From the NCBI GenBank assembly GCA_903813345.2, contig CAIIXF020000001.1, positions 36,859,366-36,923,365 on the forward strand: a stretch of DNA of 64,000 nt, in the 5' to 3' direction. The DNA comes from Owenia fusiformis (Eukaryota > Annelida > Polychaeta > Sabellida > Oweniidae). The notes beneath the pieces were generated by a model. It was not told where the DNA came from and made no database searches. It saw nothing but the letters and a program-made list of their open reading frames with translations. Shown in pieces: positions 1-12,900 of the stretch; position 1 is the first letter of the stretch; each line of letters begins with the position of its first letter. A program made the translations under genes and the position numbers.

Positions 1-947
1 AATATTACAGGAGGGTCTATACTTCAAATAGGTTGTAGTAGTACAAATGCATGTAGGTTTTTACAGAAGTTTGAACATTGAAAAGAATAACAGCTAGACA
101 TATTAAGAAAATGTAGTGTTTGTGATTAGATATAGCCCAGATTAGAAGAAAAATGAGTATGGGCATAAAGTCTGTAAATACAACCAGATCTGTCATGACA
201 TCATGTCACCCAAGTTTGTCCAATCATTAAATGGCAAACATGTGATATATAAATGATATAATCGATCGTATATTCAAAGAATTACAGTCTGTGTCTGGTA
301 ACATTAACACTGTAATTAAGGAGAACCTTACATCCAGGCAGGTGCCAATACTATTGATCTCATTCTGACCTGTATGTTATTACATCATGCAACAAATGAG
401 TATACCATGACATTTAAAGACTAGGCATTTACATGCAAAATGTCATCACCTGCCATTTATTACAGACACTGACTGGTGACCATGGAACGCAAACCACCGA
501 CCACCGTCCACAAAAAAGTTGGAGACTAACAATATGTTGCCACTTCTTGTGGTGACATAACAAGATAAAAACATGACATGCACATAGTATCTAAGTGCAA
601 TTAATTTTATTTGTTATAATGGTGATCGATATTGCCCAAGATCTGAAGATGTCTACACATAGAGAAAAGGGAGGCAATTTCGCCCATGTAGCTAATAGTC
701 AGACAAATGGCTGCATTGTCGGATAATTACCTACATGAACAAGATTGCCTCCCCATCCTCTATGCGGTTAGATTAGTCAATTTAACCATCCATCATTTTA
801 ATGTGGCATTGTTGCATAAAGTTACCCGATATAACTAGGGATATTTAACTCGGAAGTGGAAAATAATTTTATTTTATTTATACAGAATTCACATTCAGAT
901 GAAAGGGGAGGGGATTTCAGAGACTTAATGCAAGACTATGTACTCAC
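1..947. other. Intron of the unidentified gene
   Basis: Sequence beyond the GTGAGT donor of exon 7. It is AT-rich and I see no further exon. It holds one copy of the ATGTCACC element at about 430-560. Confidence 0.5.
430..560. mobile_element. ATGTCACC-family short element, copy 1
   Basis: Ends are ATGTCATCACC on the left and GGTGGTGACATAA on the right, in inverted orientation. The core words TTATTACAGACAC and AAAAAAGTTGGAGAC are shared with five other copies in the window. It is non-coding. The superfamily is unknown; it behaves like a MITE. Confidence 0.65.
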
Positions 948-3900
948 ATCGTAAGGAATGGTGCCTTTTGGTTGAGTGACATGTCGTTTCTTCTTCTCAA
1001 TATCTTTACCTCCATTACTTTCATTACCTCCGACTTCTGAAAAACATAAAAAACATCAATAATGAGTTTTCTGTATTATTGTATTATGTGTACTTCAGGG
1101 TTCAATCAATTTATAAAATATTAATAATAATGATAGTGTCTATGTTTTAAACATATCATGCATTTTGGGCATATCATTGTTTTACACTAGTTCAAGCAAG
1201 ATTCTAAATTCTGCATGATCACCTCTCAAGCTTGGAAAGCTGCTAACCGCACTGACACCAAGTTTACTTTTATAAGTCTTTAGAGGGTCTAATACTGGAG
1301 CACTCCGACTACTTAACAACCCTAACTTGCCATCAGGGCCTATTTTTAGAGTGTATTTAACTGATTCTGGTTCTGATGGCTTCTCTAGTTTTGTGTTCAT
1401 ATCTACCATTTGTTTGAGGGTCCTTTCAGACATTGGACTCATAACCTCAGATAATTCAGGTTCAATTGTGCCTAACATTAAGTGAAGAGGATCATGTATG
1501 TCAGCCCCATGATTTTCTTTATAACTATCATTACTTTGGAGTTTTTCACCAGGGGCTGCAGATGTGTCAGGTTCATTGACAGGAGAATCACTCAAAGTAA
1601 CATTAGCTTTAGTGGGGGTTCTAAAAACGTCATGCTCAGGTAAAGAAACAATAGAGTCCTTAGGCTTGTTTTCATTTATAACATCGTTTGTATCATTTAT
1701 AGCATGATGATCTTTTTTTAGACCAGAGTTCATGTTTTCATCAATATGTCTTTTATGTACTGCAGCTATTGGGTGTCTTTCTGCCCCTGGCTGAGATATA
1801 CTTTTCAACAAATCTATATCGACATCCATGTTAACGTTCTTATGATTCAGGTCCAGGATCAAGTTTCATCTAATGATCTTTGAAATATTGACCAATGGAG
1901 AACCAAACAGAATATAATAACAAGAAACATGAACAAGTCAATCTATTGTATCTATCTGACAATTCAAATTGCGTCAAAACATTCCATTGTTTAGATAAGA
2001 GTTAAGGTGAGAGAGTATGCTATAAAAGCTTTGATCCCATCTGCTGGAAAAGCAGATATAGATTATGTATATACCTTTGACCTGAAATCAATGAAATTGC
2101 ATGATTTACGCAAGACAGTTGAATATTAGACAATATTATCGAGCAAATGTTCATTTAAGTTCATCAGTTCCTCTTACATCCATTATTTTGTCAATAATGC
2201 CATCATTTCTCTATTTTCCTGTCTGAGAGTGACTATGCTCAACTCTAAGCGACAATATCCTACACAGATCTATCGAGGAAGGTAGTTTAAGTGAGTTATA
2301 CCAACACTCCTCAAACTCACAATGATAACTTATGCTAGAAAATCGATTCTAATCCAAAACCTTCTTTTATGTTTTCCTTAGTGTTCAAACAAAGTTTCCA
2401 TGTCGTCATTCCACGTTTAAAAGTGGTTCCTGTGATCTTATAAGTATCCTACTTGGGTAATGCAACATTATACTAAATTAGCAGCAAAACAGATGCCAAT
2501 TTCCATCGGTTTCTTAAGTCAATTCTTAGGAGGTGGTTCACGCATATGGATCATTTCATTGTACTCTGAACACACTTTGAGATAAAATGTATTGTTGTCC
2601 TGCAATAAGGCAACATGTTGATCATGCTTTAACATGAAAATTATGCAAGAAAGAGTGAAATTACCCTAAAGTATCGAGTAAAAATAAGGACATTGACATT
2701 GCTTAATTATATTATATGCTATAAAAATAGGTAGGCGGTTCATTTATTCAACAAAAGAGGAAACAAATTTATGTTTGAATGATATTTTACAAAAGAGGTT
2801 GTCCGTTTGTCCTCCATTTCTCATATACACTTGTGCTGAATGTTATCTTGTCTGAACAGAATGACAGGTCCCTGTATCTTATATATGTATATTCATTGTC
2901 AACACTTAAGACTTAACAGCGATAAGACAGAGAAGCACATACAGTAGAACATGTGTAAGTGGAACACCCTCCGTTCTGCCAAAAAGAGTTCCACTTAGGA
3001 CTTTAAAAAAGTGTTCCACTTGCGAGGTGTTCCACTTACGGAGGTGTTCCACTTAGCAGGTTCTACTGTATCTGTACGACTTCTATTATTATAAACCACA
3101 ATTTCCAATGTATTATTTTACGGTAGTGTATAATATTTCAAGCTTATGATCATAAATTAATTGCTCCTTTTATATTATACATTATTTCAATTGCTACTGT
3201 TTCATAAAAGATCATTTTTGCAGTATATTATTTCAATCTGCAAATGTTATGGCAAAAAACTAATCATTTTTGTATCATTAGTGAAAAAACTCAACATTAT
3301 AACTGTTTTCATTACATCTTTCTTACATTTGAATTACCTTAGTATTCTATGTAATTTTAAAATGTTAATTTTGTATATGGATACATATATTTCAAAGAAA
3401 TGACAATGCGATTTATGCTAAATAACTAGGGAATAAAAATAACAAATGAACTACATTGACATATTTACTTTTTCTGTATTCACCTTTTTTAAGAGTACAG
3501 TATGTATATATTATTTATACATGTAATAGAATTACGCAACTATTGTGATAAAAAATACCTAGCTGAATCGATAAGGCAATCTATAAAACCTTGCCCTTTT
3601 ACAAGACATCATTGTGTAATCAACTCAAACAGGCCGATATATTGATTACATTAGCTATTCTTTTCCTTAAATAAACATGAATTCTGCTGATTCTGTCACT
3701 TTCCATTGATAACATGTCACATTTCTAACCTTCAAACATTCAATGATAACATGAGACAATCATATTAAGATTCAAAAAATAATGAACAAGGAAATATAAT
3801 TAGGAAGCAAAATAAGGCATGGTCTGGTCAATACACAGACGTGACATATTGAATATTATAACATACCTATGATGATGTATAGTGCAAAGTGTACACAAGA

Positions 3901-6900
3901 CAGCGGGCCAATATAAGTTTTGAAAAGCCCGCGCCCGCTAACTTTCTGATTGGTCAAGGCGCTGACGTCATAACCAATCAATCGAAGATAAAACTGCGCG
4001 AGCAATTTTTCTAAACTCATTTCAATCATTTTCAAACCATTTGCTTGTCAATTCTTTAAGAAAACGGTACTCTCTGACCAGTCTACATCATCATAGGTAT
4101 GTTATAAATCGTTTATGTCACTATCGTGGCACATATGCCCTCGGTTCTCAGAGATCAATGTCCCTCCCAAGATCGGGCCATATATCACTGAGACCTCGGG
4201 CATATATGCCACGATAGTGACATAACCTCTAAATACTTGTATGTTACCTATGAGGACTAAATTGGTGTTTGTGAAATCATTTTAGAATACTCAAAGACTT
4301 CTTTGTATCCTCATTATGTTAACATGTGTCCATAGAAACATCAATTACTAATTGACTGGTATATAGAAACTTCATGATTTTATAATACATCGTACAAAGC
4401 ACCTGAAGTATCTGTACAAATAAGAGAAATAAGCAATACATTTACTTTGATTAATGGAAGCAGAATTTTATGACTTGTAATTGTGAAATTCATCAAACAG
4501 GATGAGCCAAAAAAGGTAACCCAAACAAATGTTAATAACTTAGTCATCCAATATGGGTTTTAAGTCATATTTGGCACAATTACCCAAATGCGAGTAGGTA
4601 GTTACCAGTTTCACCACCAGGTGGCTGATTCGGGTCAATTAACATGGCAGGTATGTAAGAAAGTTCCCTTAAACTTGAATATTATCAATTTAAGTGGCTC
4701 AATTTTCATATAATCCTTATGTGTCTGATACTTATACAAATGAAAATATGTCCAGTAAAGCAAAATATTACCTGTCCACTAAAAGAAAAGATATTTCATT
4801 TTTTGTGATTTTATAGCATGGGGTCTATGGGGAATCTCCCCGAGCTAGAAGTCACATTTTCAAAGAAAATTAATTTTTCGAAGTTGATAAACACTTTTCA
4901 AAACCACATTTCTAGATGTAATTTTACATGTAGATTTCAAATATGATATTACTTTGACTGAATTTTGAATTTTTAATGACGTAAATCAAGATTATTTCTA
5001 CTCGCATCTGGGTTATTGAACCTTGTTCATTGTTCTTTTTCGTTGGTCTATTCCAAATGGTCATGATTGTATGGCCATTTTAGAAAACATGTTAAAAATG
5101 CTGGTCTTGTCTTTAGAGGCAAACTTGAACGTAATGGGTGAAGTTTTCTGACTACATGCTCACAGATATCTTGTATAATGGCTCTCTGATGCTTCTAGGG
5201 TTGTTTATGTAATATATATTATCTTTGAAAAAGTCCCGAAGATAAAATTCTGGGGTTTCATATTGGGTGATTTTGGTATGTTTCGGTATTTGGAGCATGT
5301 TTTGTAAAAAAGCCATAAAATCTTTAAAACTATTAGAAATAAACCAATGACACTTAAAGGAATGAAAGAACATCGAACAGTTCAATTGTGCCAAACATGA
5401 CTTAAAGCCATTCTGGAAAACTGAGTTATTAAGATTTGTTTGGGTTACCTTTTTTGGCTAACCTTGTAAACAAATAGATCGACCTCACAATGTTCTGGCA
5501 TCAGTACTTTCAAATTATGTATTTAATGCTCATTATTTCACATCACAAAGTATCTTGCTGGAAGTTCACATAACATAAACAGTTATTTCCTGTTCATTAT
5601 CTTATAGAGGTTGCACTAACCCTTTATGGCAACTCGCATATAATGGAGATATAGAATAATAATAATGATGGATATCTTGTCATATAAATATTACTTTGGA
5701 AGAAAGGGGTGTACAACATTTATCACTCCTCTAGAATTCCGTTTTTGGTGTGGATGGAATTGCCTTCTGAAATTTGTTGGCTAATGCAAGGATGGACAAA
5801 TAGATAGTTGGATAGACAGTCAGATGTAATTGAGAAGCATTTACATTAGCAATTATGCTATTTTGCTAATCAGAATAAATATAGTATTATAACAAAACAG
5901 TCACAAGCTAACCATATGTCTGATATAAGCTTATTCAAGGAAGATAGAATATGCAGGATGCACAAGTGTATAAAAAATGCAACAAACAAATAAATTGTAA
6001 AACCACAAAACTAGCAATGACTGCATTCATTTCATTTACTGTATCATGAAGTCATATTTCCCCTCGTATTTATTTACACGGGGTCATGGTTGGCTGAATG
6101 ATAATAATCATTCCTTTTGGACAGTCATTACAAGTCAGTGTACAGGTCTGGTGTTATTGGAAGATCTCCTGACATGACTTGTGAATTTTCCTTTGGGGCT
6201 ATCTCAAGAGCAAGTTTTCACTATTACCTTCATAACATTGCAACATATCGAGAAAAATATCACCAAAAAGCTGTTGTTCTCTGCCCAAAACCTACAGATG
6301 ACTCAAAGAGCTCTGTATACCATGTTCAGCACCAGGTTCATGTGCTAACTTCTCTAATGTCTAAAACTCCTTAGTCCATAGATGATTTGGCCTATTGTGC
6401 AAAGAATGATTATTCAGCAAACTATGACAAACAAATGAAAATGAAAAGAGGATAAATATGGCTTCTTTGTACATTGAATGAAATAGATGCTGTAATCATC
6501 AGTTTTGTGGTTTTACAATTTACAGTGTATTTGTTTGTTGCCCAATATAGCTATATACCTTTTGATATCTTTCTCCTACTACAGAACTGAATTCCAAACA
6601 TGTTCAAAATTGCCAGATTGAACTTTCAATCCTTCCATTTGGTCAATGAAGCATAATGGATCACATGGATGACTATGGATTGAAGGTTTCCACAGCCAAT
6701 CCTGGCATTTGGCTCAATGTAACCATCCAAATTCTCCACCCTCATCTAGAATAGCATTTATCCTAGCATTTTTATCATTACTAGTGTCATCATCTCCTTA
6801 TTCATGCATGTAACATATTTGAATGTCAATTTCATTGACAATTCAGCTAGCTGTCAAGCTGACAATAGTTTTAATTAATCCAGATAACAGAAACACATTG

Positions 6901-9900
6901 TGACATTAGTTGTTTTGCTCCAAGAGGCCATCTCGTATACATCATCTATTTTAATCCAGAAGCATCTCGAAATGACTAGAGCTCAAAATGAAATTAATTT
7001 GAAACTGTCCAAGTATCATCTCCAGCTTATTTCATATAGTATGGAATGACATTTTCCTTATAAATATCCTTATAGTCATCATTACCAGTACTTGGTTTAT
7101 ATATAACGTGAAGTTCATTGTTTATAATATTTGTTGCATCGTCGTGATGCTATTAATAATACATCCAGGTCACACTGTTACTTATGATTATTTTCTACAA
7201 TAAGCTATCAACTAGATCTCAATCTATTATTAATAAATTTAACTCATCTATATTATAATAAGTCCCAACAAACGTTAATAGTTCACAGTAAAATGTTTAT
7301 GGTGAAAATAAATATACGTGTACAATTAATTAAAATAAAACATCTTTTTAATATAGACCATAAATAGCTTGTTAAGAACAGCTGTTTTATTCATTATAAA
7401 CAAACCAGGAATTATTTTTATTGATCTGACATTATTTTTCGATTGGAATGTAGTATATGAATGAAAGATGTGAAAATATCATATGATGGCCTATTAATTG
7501 ACTAGAATAATCAGGCTAATTGATTAATATTTTTTTGGCACAATTCTATTCCCTCTTTAGTTCTAGGTCAGTATTAAGTGCAATGCCGCGAGCCAAGTAA
7601 ACATCCAAAATCTCAATGAAGGATTTCCCTTTTCTGAACATAAGATTCAAAAAGTGTCCAAGCAGAGGCATTAGTATTAATATTATCCCTATTAATGAAG
7701 CAATTAAGACAAGTCATCATATACATGTCAATGATTGATTTAAGAGTAAATCTGTGCTGAGTGCAACATCCTGGTGATGAAAGGTCAAAACAAACATACC
7801 AATGTCTGTGACAGACACATCTCTACTTTTCCTTTATCAAAAAAAAACATTCCAATACAACCAACCACCCACCCACCAAACCACCAATCAAGCCAATTAT
7901 CAAACAAACAAGCAACCAACCAACAAACTAAACAACTAACTAACCAGCCAAGGCAACCATCAAACCAGCCAACAAATCAATCAACTAACCAATCAATCAA
8001 TCAGCCAGCCAGCCAGCCAGCCAGCCAACCAACCAACCAAACAGAGAGACCTTGCAAATCAAAGTTTTCATCATTACCTTTACCTTTCATTTCTGTGATC
8101 AGATTTTTAAATGTCATCTCTGATTTTAGCACTCCGGGCATGCTGAATCCTTTCTGTTAAGTAAGTTGGCTCAAAGTAACCTTGCAGCTTAGGATGACAT
8201 TTTAATTTTACACACAAGTTGATTCTTTGCCTAAATTACATCTCAGACTTTGAAGCATGATTCATTGCCTAATTACAAAAAAGAAAAACAGCAAAGTCAA
8301 CAGTGTCAGCTACACTGTTTACATACTATTATAAGTTATTAAGTAACTAAGTTTGAAAATTATGTCATCATTTAACTTGATCACATTTATCTGAATAATT
8401 TGTATTTGTGGTTTATTGACAATATGTTTTGAAAATAGAAAATAGCATATCATTATAGGTTGTTTGTTGATAATTCCACTAATTGTATGGGTTGTTTGTT
8501 GATAATGACATTTATCATCAGAGATCACGATAGTTGAAAAAACTTGTTAGCCATTGTGGCTAAATCTTCCAAAATATTTTTAGCCAACCAAATATGAATT
8601 AGCCATTTTGAAAAACCGTAAAAAAGGGAATTCGCAATAGAGGTGTCACGGTCCAAGAAAATTTCAGTACGGTACGGAACGGTACAAATGGTCTCAACAC
8701 GTTACTTTCGGGACGGGACGGGACAGAACATTAAAAATGATGAAATGTCTGATGATGACAGTTTCACTTTCAGTTTCACTTTTCAAAATCATATTCAGGA
8801 ATAAAAAAACGTCCATTAAAATTGAATGTAAAGCATCTGCCGCGAATGTGATCGGTATTTCACATAGTCTGCGCGGTGTAATATTACCAATTCGTTTACC
8901 TTGTGATATCGGAGTCCCAAAATACTTCCAAACTGCCGACTTTTTCGACTTAGATGCCGGCTCGATTTTTCTATTTCTTTCCTACATCCGGCATACTGAT
9001 AATGCACTAGATTTGCGAACGACGATGAAGAAATTTACGAACAAGCATTACCATCTACCTGAAATCGCGGGTCCGTTAATAACACTTTTCAATGCAAAGA
9101 AGTGTAATCTAGGTACGAGGTAAGTGAAAATATTTCAGAACGAAATCGGAGGTGTTCCTCGCTATTTATACACGTTTTATGCATTTTAGTGAAGGAATCT
9201 ATGTACCGATATTAACCCTTTCTGTCCCATGTCCCGAACCGAAGCATCTGGACCGAAATTCGGTCCAATATCGGGAAACCGTGACACCTCTAATTCGCCA
9301 TAACTGCGAAATACCTTTACATATTTTTCGCCACCTCTTTCGAAAATTCGCAATTGGCGAATGGCGAACGTCTACCGTGATCTCTGTTTATCATATGGGT
9401 TGTTTGCATTAATTGATGAGAGAAACATATAATACACAGTTCACGTCTATAATTATGACTATGATAAGTGAAAAAGGAGCTTTTCCAAGTTAATGGCAGA
9501 TTCAAATATTGGAACATATCCTGCCTTATTGTATGGGACCATTGTTTGTGTTTGTTGATCAGACATACTGCATGTCTTGTTTACAGTGCCGGTCTTGAAA
9601 ATCATGTCTGCCACTGTTATATAACACTCAAAATCTTTAAAAATGATTATTCTGTCAGCTTTTTACTAATTATCGACATTGTTGCACGCTTAATACATGT
9701 ACTCTTATTTATTTCCTTTGGTAGTTTTTGTTTATGAAAAGAAATAAAGGTTAATGTTATAAGGGAAAATCAAGACTGAACTGGAGTTTCACTCTCAGGA
9801 ACTATATTGAAATGACTTCAGTCAAAGTCTTTAGCTCGCCTAAATGTCAAGTTTCTGAACTCTAATGAGAATTCTGCCAATTATCTGTACATTTATCAAG

Positions 9901-12900
9901 AACTGAACGAAATAAGTCAATCTATTATTATATTATGTTAGCTCCAAGAACCTCAGAATTACGTGAATTCAGCGGATAATACAGTCAAATTACAAAGCCT
10001 GATAAGATTCAACTTGAAAGGGTTTCATAAATTCTAGGATTTAGATATAAGTAAGCTAATAACTTACTTATTCCTGCATCATATGCAATTACATTGTATA
10101 CATAGGTTTGTCTTCATTGAAGACTGATACAGAAACAAAACGTTTTTAAGAAACTTTTTTTTACTTTGACCCCAAATCATACAATATCATATCTGTGATT
10201 TTTAATCTTGGCAATTATTTAATGAGGTGCTCAGACATAATTGTAAGTCTTTTTAGAATTAACTTTCAGGATAAGGCCATAGGCATCATTTTGAAGGAAA
10301 TTAATGTATGTTGGTTAACAAGTGTGTCCAGTCAAAGAATATCTCATATATTTTTGCTGTATTGTATTTATTTCCTGGTAAAAAAGGGGATGTAATGGCA
10401 AGCATTGCATACTAAAAAAATAAGATGCACTGAAAATACCTCAAAGTTGAAAGTAGAAAGCAGAAGGTAAAAGCAAAATAAACACCATTACTGAAATTCT
10501 CTGCAGTTTTTTTTAACTAAATAACAGAGTCATTGTTTAACATATAAACGTAGAGAACATAGTCAGCGAGAAATCAGGGTGATATTATAGATACTTTACA
10601 TCAGTCTTGACTCCTATTACAGCTCAGACAAATGAAGAAATGGGCTTGGACCAAGAATTGGGAATAGCAATTTAAATTGTTTCATGTCCATCTAATTCGT
10701 ATTGACGTCATGGTTAACATACAAGATACAGGTTGACTAATTCACCCAATGATTTAGTAGGCAGCTAAAACGTGGCTGTGTAAGCAAATGGACACATTGA
10801 TTTTTTTCAAGAATGTTAAATACTAGTTCCTTTTCTGGTTAAGTTGGATTGATTTCTTCACAAAAACCATCAGATTATTAATGAAAAAAAGATGGAAAGT
10901 CCAAGTATTTAGATACAACCTCTAATGATTATTTCTTATAAAATGAATTGTTAAAAATTCTATTTTAAGCCTATAGCTTTAACTGTTACAGTAAATGTCC
11001 TTTTGAACAAATCATCTAAACTCTACAGTTGCTTTTAAGAAATATATTTAACTGACAAGACAGGAAATAAAATAAGTGATTTAAAGTCAATGAAAAGCAC
11101 AGTGATACTATTGACTATAGCCTATGAATAACAAATATAAATGTTAACATCTTGTGACAATTAAACACATTTGCTTCATTTGAAGCAGTTTCTGCATTCC
11201 CCTGAACAAGTGAATTGTAAAGATACATTCATCATCTAATATTTTTTAATTTTTTTGGTACGTAGTTCATTTTGAACTTTTTCATGATGATAAATACTAT
11301 TATGTTGGCAAAATTTGCAGGTTGGGTTTGGTTCTTCAACATCCTAATGTTTCTAGTGTATGTATCTATTATTTGAGTAACATGTTTTTAGATATAATAT
11401 ATTTTGAATATATGAAATATCGTAAATACAGAAAGCTAAAAACAAAAATATAAAATGCATGGGTGGAAGCAATAAGAGAATAAAAATGCAAAAAGTTACA
11501 CATTATCTTGCATTAGTCCCTTGTGTTCTCTCTCCTATTCTCTCTTATTGTGATAACATTATTCAATGTGGGTAATAAAGCATTCAGGGACCATAGCCTT
11601 GACTTAAAGTAGGTTAAATCCAAATTATGGAAACAACTAATGCTGAAGAAAGTAGATCATTCTACGAAATTGAAACCTTCGTTGAATTTCATATTTATAG
11701 CTATTTCTGGTATTATGCTTTGGTTAGTGATTCAAAGTGTCAATACTAATCAAGTCAGTATTAAATGTCAAGAATCAGTAGCCGTAATAGATCTCCTCAT
11801 TCCACACTATCTGGCTTTTTTGATTTTCCAATTATAACATGTCATTATTGGCCTTATAAATGATGAGGGTTGAATTTGTGGCCCCTTGAATGATACCAGA
11901 TTGAATTGCAAGTTGTTTTTTGCAAGTTTTAAATGTCCCAGCAATACAAATCTGCAATAAGAAATTGTATTATGTCCAACTGATGCTTGCCATTTTCCAC
12001 ATCCTGGTTGACCAAACAAACATTAGGCTACATAGCAAATGTACCAAACTCAAAGGAACTAATGTAATCCAATGTAAATATTATTGTTTTGGAAAGTATA
12101 TTGATTTATTGACCATTTCACTAATGTGATGGCTCTAACACCCCCTATCTTCTAAGCCAAAATGCCTGATTTTGATTTCGTATCCAATTAATTGGCAAAA
12201 TGTTATTGGTCGATAACCACACTGTTTTGGGTTGATAAATAAACGCAAAATCAATGCAACTGAGAGCATACTTGTAGAGTATTGCTACTAACAATCTGAA
12301 GAAGACCAACAAATCTGATAGTGCCTTGTGCAATTGTTCTTATCTGTAATATATACCGTCGCACATTGTATATATGCGATCCACTGACAGGGTTCTTCCA
12401 TATTACAACCCCCATACCGCAGACATATTAACAATCTACATCAAGAAAAGGCTTGAATTGTACTTTGATTCCATTCATTAATATGGGGCAATCTCCGTGA
12501 TTTTTAGGCAATGTGCAAGCCAGTCCCATAGCTAGGGTAGGGGGGGGGGTCGAGCAAACCTGGCCAAAAATTATTTTAAAATGACAGAATGCAGTTTCTA
12601 ATTATTCTGAGCACTTTCCAGGTGATTTTGGGCCAAAATTGGCAAATGTGAACCTCCTGGAATATTTTGAAAATAATATATATAATATAATATATAATTT
12701 TCTAATAAATGTCACAAAAATAAGATCTTCAGCTTGAGTTGAGTTCTGGGTATTACAAGGACATGTAAGAACATGGAATTGTTACAGGCAAATTGAATTG
12801 CATGATTGATCTTCATTTCTATTGGGGTTATTAGGCACTTTTGGCATTATTGAGCTCAGGAGTAATTTAATCCTGGTCCTTTTGAATTCGCTTGAGGTAG

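Noticed and set aside
6117-6374. 85-codon frame
   Set aside because: It lies wholly inside the TIR element 5975-6545 and shows no transposase motif.
7774-8160. 128-codon Gln/Pro/Asn-rich frame
   Set aside because: It is produced by the tetranucleotide microsatellite, which lacks stop codons in this frame.
12530-12560. Poly-G run and AGCTAGGGTAGGGG word resembling the GGCGTAGCC element end
   Set aside because: No matching inverted end was found nearby, so no element is called.
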